Below, in pieces: positions 59,619 through 64,000 of a stretch of DNA of 64,000 nt. Source of the DNA: Demetria terragena DSM 11295 (GTDB lineage: Bacteria; Actinomycetota; Actinomycetes; Actinomycetales; Dermatophilaceae); NCBI RefSeq assembly GCF_000376825.1, contig NZ_AQXW01000004.1, positions 1,860,001-1,924,000 of the forward strand, read 5' to 3'. The position numbers and the translations under genes are program-made. Below the pieces are notes generated by a model. That model did no database searches and had not been told where the DNA came from. It saw only the letters and a list, made by a program, of their open reading frames with translations. The stretch's first letter is position 1, and each line of letters opens with the position of its first letter.

Positions 59619-59897
59619 ATGAAGCGCGTGCTTAAATTCCTCGGCCTCAGCAGCGAGTCGCCCGAGGAAGGACAGATGTGGCATGGCGTAGATCAGAGAT
59701 CGAAGACGAGGATAATCGGCATTGCACTGGCCTTCGCAACGATCGCTTACGCAATCGCCTACCTCACATTGCGAGGAATTGATGGGTTCCCTGTCTTCTC
59801 GCCTCTTCTCGTGGCGCTCTTTACTCTTGTGATCACGACGTCAATTCTCAAAGGAAGACATCTCGAAGGAAGGCAGAACAATGTATCGGACCACTAA
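59619..59897 (+). CDS. small two-helix membrane protein of unknown function
   Basis: 92 residues from the ATG at 59619, with GGAG seven bases away; an in-frame TTG at 59607 overlaps that site. A basic N-terminus (MKRVLKFLGL) and two membrane helices (about 34-53, IIGIALAFATIAYAIAYLTL; about 58-78, FPVFSPLLVALFTLVITTSI), then a polar tail. It overlaps the next gene by 17 bases, so the two are co-expressed. No family recognised. The base composition is AT-richer than its surroundings, which suggests recent arrival. Confidence 0.6.
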   Translation: MKRVLKFLGLSSESPEEGQMWHGVDQRSKTRIIGIALAFATIAYAIAYLTLRGIDGFPVFSPLLVALFTLVITTSILKGRHLEGRQNNVSDH

Positions 59898-60513
59898 AAC
59901 TCTGGCCGCCCTGGGGGTTGCAGGTGCGTTGGCAATCACAGCCCCGTCTGCGACGGCGGCAGGACATGCCGACCTGCGGCCCGCGGGAAGCGGTGTGAGC
60001 AGCACGAGTGTCTCGTCGGCTAAGGATCTCCTGAACTACGACTCGTTCGACCGTGCTGGAGATCGACCAGCAGCGAAGACGTCCTCTCTCGGCAAGGATC
60101 TTGGACCCGGGATCAGTGAGGCCATCGATGCGTCCACCTTGTCTGAGTTGAAGAAGCGCTTCTCGGAGACTGGGCGCGGTAGTCTTCCTCAGGGCACTAA
60201 AGCGTTGCGTTACATGGACTCTGGCGAGATCTATGCCGTAGACGCCACTGGCAAGAAGATTGCCCGGTTTGCAGGCATGACGGCGAGTGTTGAGGACGGC
60301 TCCAGCCTGACTGCGGCCCGTGGTGTTATTCATCCTGAGGTAAAGCGCATCATTGGAGCCTGCATCGGTATCGGTGTTACTGGAGGCATCTCAGCGGAGA
60401 CGATTGTGCAAATGTTTAACACCCCGGCAAAGGCTGCCAAGTTCGTCGTACGCCGCCTGGGGGTCTTCGGTGCGGTAAGTTGCGCAGGAGGCATCATCTG
60501 GGAGTACATCTAG
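59881..60513 (+). CDS. secreted protein of unknown function with glycine-rich hydrophobic C-terminus
   Basis: 210 residues. A Sec signal peptide (MYRTTKTLAALGVAGALAIT, cut near ATA) is followed by a polar middle (about 30-150) and a C-terminal 60 residues with two Cys (IGACIGIGVTGG and AVSCAGG) and hydrophobic Gly-rich helices ending IIWEYI. The layout recalls leader-core proteins of bacteriocin type, with the coupled membrane protein as a possible immunity or export partner. This is speculation; no family is recognised. A strong terminator follows. Confidence 0.6.
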   Translation: MYRTTKTLAALGVAGALAITAPSATAAGHADLRPAGSGVSSTSVSSAKDLLNYDSFDRAGDRPAAKTSSLGKDLGPGISEAIDASTLSELKKRFSETGRGSLPQGTKALRYMDSGEIYAVDATGKKIARFAGMTASVEDGSSLTAARGVIHPEVKRIIGACIGIGVTGGISAETIVQMFNTPAKAAKFVVRRLGVFGAVSCAGGIIWEYI

Positions 60514-60531
60514 AAGTTGCATCTGCTCAAG

Positions 60532-60565
60532 CTGTGTTCTCGCCCCGTAAGGGGCGAGAACACAG
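60532..60565 (+). terminator. strong intrinsic terminator
   Basis: A perfect 15-bp stem, CTGTGTTCTCGCCCC / GGGGCGAGAACACAG, with a GTAA tetraloop, 18 bases after the secreted protein gene. Confidence 0.85.
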
Positions 60566-60792
60566 TCGTCGCTCCAGTCCGGAAACCAGTGGTGTCCAAA
60601 TCCGCTCCGGGTGGATTTGCGATATTTTCGCATATATTCCGTTTAGAGATGAATACGTTACGACTGAATTTTACCAGCGGCAGAAACTGTGGTCGATTCA
60701 GATATTAAATGAGGTCGACGTGCTCACTATGGGGTTCGTGAGCCGACCTGTCGGACACTTTTGGTAGCGCTTATGCGACGGCTATTGGTTTT
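60566..60792. other. AT-rich non-coding segment
   Basis: Markedly AT-rich (for example gcgatattttcgcatatattcc near 60620) and without a credible gene. No terminal inverted repeats or transposase remnants are recognisable. It separates the two-gene unit from the oxidoreductase stub. Confidence 0.5.
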
Positions 60793-60993
60793 TCAACACG
60801 CATCTTCGATACAGTGCTCGTGTCCGATCCAGGCTAGAACGGAATGTCCGAATCCCCGTTGGCATGGTGGTCCGCCTGGCATGTCAGGCTCAATTGGATG
60901 AGCTGGGTGGACGGCCAGAGTCAGCGGATCAACTACTGCGCCGCCCGTAAGTCCGTTGGGGCCCGAGCCAACCAGTACGACATCGACTGTCAT
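60793..60993 (-). pseudogene. oxidoreductase stub (second copy)
   Basis: 66 codons. It starts TVDVVLVGSGPNGL, nearly the same as the intact oxidoreductase (TVDAVVVGAGPNGL), and loses homology after about 15-20 residues. Only the very N-terminus of the dinucleotide-binding motif survives. It is divergent from the intact methyltransferase, mirroring the arrangement at 58867/58912. Confidence 0.75.
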
Positions 60994-61158
60994 ACGCCAA
61001 TACTCGCCCAGTGCCCCCTATCCGAGACAATGAGGGCATGTCCGAGTCCTTCGAGTCGCTCATCGATCTGGGTGCTGGTGCCGACGTGTCGGGGTGGGAC
61101 TTCTCCTGGCTGGAGGGCCGGGCAACTGAGCAGCGCCCGCCCTGGGGGTATGCCCGCC
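60939..61158. repeat. direct repeat, copy 2 (220 bp)
   Basis: The second copy of the divergent start region (see 58813-59032). In this copy the methyltransferase continues intact and the oxidoreductase is cut short, the reverse of copy 1. Confidence 0.9.
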
Positions 61159-61802
61159 ACATGGCCGACCGACTGGCACGCGCGGCGGCGTCACTGGACA
61201 TTCATACCGGCGGAGGCGAAGTGCTTGCCGAAGCCACCATGTTCCCTCCCACGGCGGTCGCCATCGAGTCGTGGCCACCGAATGCCACCAAGGCGACCCG
61301 GGTGCTGCATCCTCGCGGCGTCGTGGTGGTCGCCGGTCCCGAAGAGCCGCCCCTGCCCTTCGCCGACGCAGCATTCGATCTTGTCACCAGTCGGCACCCG
61401 GCGACGATCTGGTGGGACGAAATCGCTCGGGTGCTTCAACCAGGCGGTACGTATTTCGCCCAGCATGTCGGCCCGGCGAGTGTGTTCGAGCTGATCGAGT
61501 TCTTCCTCGGTCCGCAGCCGACGGCAAGGCGAGGGCGCCATCCGGATGCCGAGGCAGCGGCCGCACGCGCCGCCGGACTGGAGATCGTCGACCTGCAGCC
61601 CGCAAAACTGCGCATCGAGATCCACGACATCGCGGCCGTGGTCTACCTGCTACGGAAGGTGATCTGGTGGGTACCCGACTTCTCGGTCGAGGAATACCGC
61701 GATCGCCTCCGCGACCTGCACGACCTGATCCAGCAGGAGGGTCCGTTCATCGCCCACTCGACTCGGCACCTGATTGAAGCCAGGCGACCGGCGATCGCCT
61801 GA
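61038..61802 (+). CDS. class I SAM-dependent methyltransferase
   Basis: 254 residues from the ATG at 61038. After the N-terminal SESFESLIDLGAGADVSGWD, the core shows EVLAEATMFPPTAVAIESWPPNATKA (motif I region, degenerate), LPFADAAFDLVTSRHPATIWWDEIARVLQPGGTYFAQHVG (motifs II-III) and a C-terminal part typical of UbiE-like actinobacterial methyltransferases (FSVEEYRDRLRDLHDLIQQEGPFIAHSTRHLIEARRP). Substrate unknown. It diverges from the oxidoreductase stub; the intact partner is now 2.1 kb away. Confidence 0.88.
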   Translation: MSESFESLIDLGAGADVSGWDFSWLEGRATEQRPPWGYARHMADRLARAAASLDIHTGGGEVLAEATMFPPTAVAIESWPPNATKATRVLHPRGVVVVAGPEEPPLPFADAAFDLVTSRHPATIWWDEIARVLQPGGTYFAQHVGPASVFELIEFFLGPQPTARRGRHPDAEAAAARAAGLEIVDLQPAKLRIEIHDIAAVVYLLRKVIWWVPDFSVEEYRDRLRDLHDLIQQEGPFIAHSTRHLIEARRPAIA

Positions 61803-61871
61803 CCTTGCTTGAGCGGCGAATCCCCGGTCCTAGAAACAAAAGGAGTGGAGGCCAGGCGTAGATGCTGTCGG

Positions 61872-63377
61872 TCACAACTCGTCACGTGGTCCGGGGCTGC
61901 TCACCTGTAACGCGAACCACAGGTCGAATCTCGTTTCGATGTCCTCCAAGTCGCGGTCCAGCAACTGGGCCGCCCGGTTGATCCGCTGGCGCAAGGTGTG
62001 CCGGTGGATTCCCAGTTCCTGCGCCGCCGGACCGAAGTGACCGTGGTGCTTGAGCCAGGTCGTCAACGACATCCGTAGGTCGACGCCCGACGCGGCCGCA
62101 TAATCGTCCAAAGGCTGGAGAAACTCCACAGCGAACGACTTTGCCGGGCCAGGATCGGCTACCCCCAAGGCGCCCGTTGTGACATCGGCATAGCGAACCA
62201 GAGCGATTCCCCGGACTCTCGCGACCTTGCACGCCTGCTCGGCATCATCGAACGCCGACCGCAGATGTTCGGGCGGCACGGCACGCGACACACCCACTGC
62301 CAGACCGGCGACCCCAGTCACCTCTTCGATGGCGTCGGCATGGACCAAGGCATATGCCCGCGCCTCAATCGTGCCCGCGATTGCCCGCTCCTCGCCCAGG
62401 TCCTGCAAATGCTCGCACCAACTCGACAGCGCGGACGGCTCACCGGTCGCGGCAGCCACCACCAGCGCGCCGCCGCCAAGCAGGCCCTCGCTCAACACCG
62501 CGAGTTCGTCGGGTGCTGGCGCGGATCCGGAGCGGACCAGCCGGATGAGTGCGGCTTGACGCAGCAGTCGCTGTGCCGTCGGAGATTCTTGGTCGATCCC
62601 GAAGGAGAGGATTGCCGCCGCACCGGCAACCAAGTCTCGCTGCAGTTTGCTCATGGCGGTCATCGTGCTGACCACGAGCACGCCTCGGGTCGACCGGCCC
62701 GAGCCGAGTCCCTGCAGCAGGACCCTGCGCGTCCCATCGATGATCGACATCCCGGCCCGGGCGTCTCCGCCCTTCGCTTTACGAACTTTCTCGACATCTG
62801 CCTTACACGCCGCCAGCACCCCGATCGCTGCGTCGCTACTCCACGCTCGTGGCCGACCGCCTCCATCGAGCAAAAGTACGTCGCCTGCGAGTTGTGTGGC
62901 GAGCATGCGAACCACCCCGCGTGGACCACCAGTTCGAGCAGCGCGGGCCAGTGCCTGATGGTCACGCCGGATATTCACGTGCTGAGAGCGCTCCTCGGCA
63001 ACGACGATCTCCGAGAGGGCGCGGACTACCGCGACGAACGGGGTCTGCTGTCCCACCTCGACAATCACGAGGCCTCTCCGCGCCGCCGCGAGAACAAGCG
63101 GCTCCGGTGTCGACTCCGCAGTGACCCCTATCCCAAATCCCAACGCGACGGCGCCGGCGACAACAAGCCGGTCTACGTATTCCTCCAAGGATGAGAGGTC
63201 GCTAGGCAACCGCATCCCGGAGGTTAAGACGAACTCGCCACCCATGAGGTAACTCGTGGGATCGAGCAATTCGCTGACTGCGACCGAGTGCACAGGGCGC
63301 TCAAGGGAGTCCTCGCCGCTGAGCACCTTGAGCTGTAGTCCGGGGTGGGCAACCAAGGTGGCGAGGTCGATGACCAT
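61872..63377 (-). CDS. PucR-family transcriptional regulator
   Basis: 501 residues from the ATG at 63377 (MVIDLATLVAHPGLQL); a GTG at 63401 is an alternative, and neither has a clear ribosome-binding site. The N-terminal PucR domain (LKVLSGEDSLERPVHSVAVSELLDPTSYLMGGEFVLTSGMRL) is followed by a GGDEF-like middle (about 270-400), and a C-terminal HTH_30 (MSLTTWLKHHGHFGPAAQELGIHRHTLRQRINRAAQLLDRDLED). PucR proteins typically activate nitrogen-compound catabolism (purines, polyamines). The divergent agmatinase-family gene is the probable target. Confidence 0.88.
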   Translation of the reverse strand: MVIDLATLVAHPGLQLKVLSGEDSLERPVHSVAVSELLDPTSYLMGGEFVLTSGMRLPSDLSSLEEYVDRLVVAGAVALGFGIGVTAESTPEPLVLAAARRGLVIVEVGQQTPFVAVVRALSEIVVAEERSQHVNIRRDHQALARAARTGGPRGVVRMLATQLAGDVLLLDGGGRPRAWSSDAAIGVLAACKADVEKVRKAKGGDARAGMSIIDGTRRVLLQGLGSGRSTRGVLVVSTMTAMSKLQRDLVAGAAAILSFGIDQESPTAQRLLRQAALIRLVRSGSAPAPDELAVLSEGLLGGGALVVAAATGEPSALSSWCEHLQDLGEERAIAGTIEARAYALVHADAIEEVTGVAGLAVGVSRAVPPEHLRSAFDDAEQACKVARVRGIALVRYADVTTGALGVADPGPAKSFAVEFLQPLDDYAAASGVDLRMSLTTWLKHHGHFGPAAQELGIHRHTLRQRINRAAQLLDRDLEDIETRFDLWFALQVSSPGPRDEL

Positions 63378-63556
63378 GTCCGGACCGTACAACCTGCTCA
63401 CTTAATGGCGAAAGGTGATTGCGCCTCATCCCAAGCGTCCCCTTGACCTTCCACAGTGGCACGTCGACCGATCTGGAACGCGACGAAGTGTCCATTGCCA
63501 TGCCGCTGACCACGTCACACCATGAACCAACAGGACCCTCACGAGCAGGAGCACCG

Positions 63557-64000
63557 TTGAGTCACGTTCATCCGATCGGGCCGGTCGACGCATCACAAGT
63601 CCCCCGCTACTGCGGACCGTCCACCTTCGCTCGCCTGCCAGAGATTCGAGATGTCGAGCGCGCCGACATCGCCGTCGTCGGCGTTCCCTTCGATAGTGGT
63701 GTCTCCTATCGCCCCGGCGCTCGGTTTGGCCCTGGCCACATTCGCGCAGCCTCCAAACTGCTCCGCCCCTACCACCCGGTGCTTGACATCTCCCCGTTCG
63801 CGGCTCTGCAAGTCGCGGACGCTGGCGACATTGTGGCCAACCCCTTTGACATCGCGGCGGCGATCACGGAGATCGAACGCGGCGCCGACGAAGTCTTAGA
63901 GCGAGCGGACCGCGTAGTCACGCTCGGTGGGGATCACACCATCGCCCTACCACTGCTGCGTTCGTTGCACCGAAGGCATGGACCCATCTCGGTCCTGCAC
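63557..64000 (+). CDS. agmatinase/ureohydrolase family protein (cut by window end)
   Basis: 148 codons are visible from a TTG at 63557 with AGGAG five bases away. Ureohydrolase features: IAVVGVPFDSGVSYRPGARFGPGHIRAASKLLRPYHP, then VVTLGGDHTIALPLLRSLHRRHGPISVLH, where the GGDH His is a Mn2+ ligand. The rest, with the DxHxD motif, lies beyond the window. It hydrolyses a guanidino group to release urea (agmatine, guanidinobutyrate or guanidinopropionate). The 155-base gap to the PucR gene holds the shared promoters. Confidence 0.9.
   Translation, partial: MSHVHPIGPVDASQVPRYCGPSTFARLPEIRDVERADIAVVGVPFDSGVSYRPGARFGPGHIRAASKLLRPYHPVLDISPFAALQVADAGDIVANPFDIAAAITEIERGADEVLERADRVVTLGGDHTIALPLLRSLHRRHGPISVLH

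Noticed and set aside
60480-60767. 95-codon plus-strand frame after the secreted protein gene
   Set aside because: It runs through the strong terminator hairpin and AT-rich DNA, and has no ribosome-binding site or recognisable motif.
59170-60792. Insertion sequence or transposon
   Set aside because: The composition and flanking direct repeats suggest insertion, but no transposase, resolvase or terminal inverted repeats are visible.

Overview
The window is high-GC (about two thirds G+C by eye), gene-dense DNA from an actinobacterium, most likely of the order Micrococcales (Dermacoccaceae, Dermatophilaceae or Intrasporangiaceae type). The best marker is the canonical near-oriC cell-wall and signalling operon fhaA-fhaB-pstP-rodA-pbpA-pknA-pknB, followed by pabA/trpG, a DUF881 gene and crgA, with a tRNA-Leu just upstream. 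GTG starts, GTGA/ATGA start-stop overlaps, Tat signals and the dispersed repeat GGTCTCGACAAGCTCGACC point the same way. The family assignment is inference.

Layout. 1-784: the N-terminal part of an HTH-TM-NBR1-like protein (minus strand; its C-terminus lies beyond the window). 1096-5951: two related cassettes of secreted peptidoglycan enzymes: I36-M23, Tat amidase and M15-like peptidase, then I36-VldE-like and a second Tat amidase. 6003-11010: housekeeping genes (pdxY, rhodanese, thioesterase, Fpg/Nei glycosylase, App1-like, MarR, DUF2568) and a 17-codon basic mini-ORF. 11141-16708: a peptidoglycan-recycling locus (murQ, murR-type regulator, BadF-type sugar kinase, anmK, DigH-like hydrolase) around a palindromic operator. 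16774-22364: CPBP protease, amidase, tyrosine phosphatase, soxR with its SoxR box, a truncated SDR, TRIC channel and exonuclease III. 22551-23330: an Rpf with a structured leader and an upstream CRP-type site. 23803-28053: amino-acid permease, universal stress protein and gamma-glutamyltransferase.

28081-31050 is a self-contained SigK-type system: a SigK-like promoter, a CHRD surface protein, a class F sortase, sigK and its anti-sigma factor rskA. 31057-34129 holds an RNA-methyltransferase-like gene, SRPBCC, tRNA-Leu, VOC and YbaK genes and a repeat cluster. 34334-44994 is the fha-pkn-crgA region, in which phosphothreonine signalling (PknA, PknB, PstP, FhaA, FhaB) would control cell-wall growth (RodA, PbpA) and division (CrgA). 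Three DnaA-box-like sites follow crgA.

45060-50883: rhomboid, cyclophilin, VOC, then a tightly coupled trio of unrecognised pathway: ATP-grasp ligase, S51/cyanophycinase-like hydrolase and esterase. 51096-53768 is a convergent restriction-modification pair. 53841-55137 has a NYN nuclease followed by what looks like a gene split in two. 55570-56740 is a TerC transporter behind a yybP-ykoY manganese riboswitch. 57425-61802 is a duplicated divergent pair (FAD oxidoreductase / SAM methyltransferase) in which each copy has lost the opposite gene and about 1.9 kb of lower-GC DNA with two unknown genes lies between. The window ends with a PucR-type regulator divergent from an agmatinase-family gene cut by the edge.
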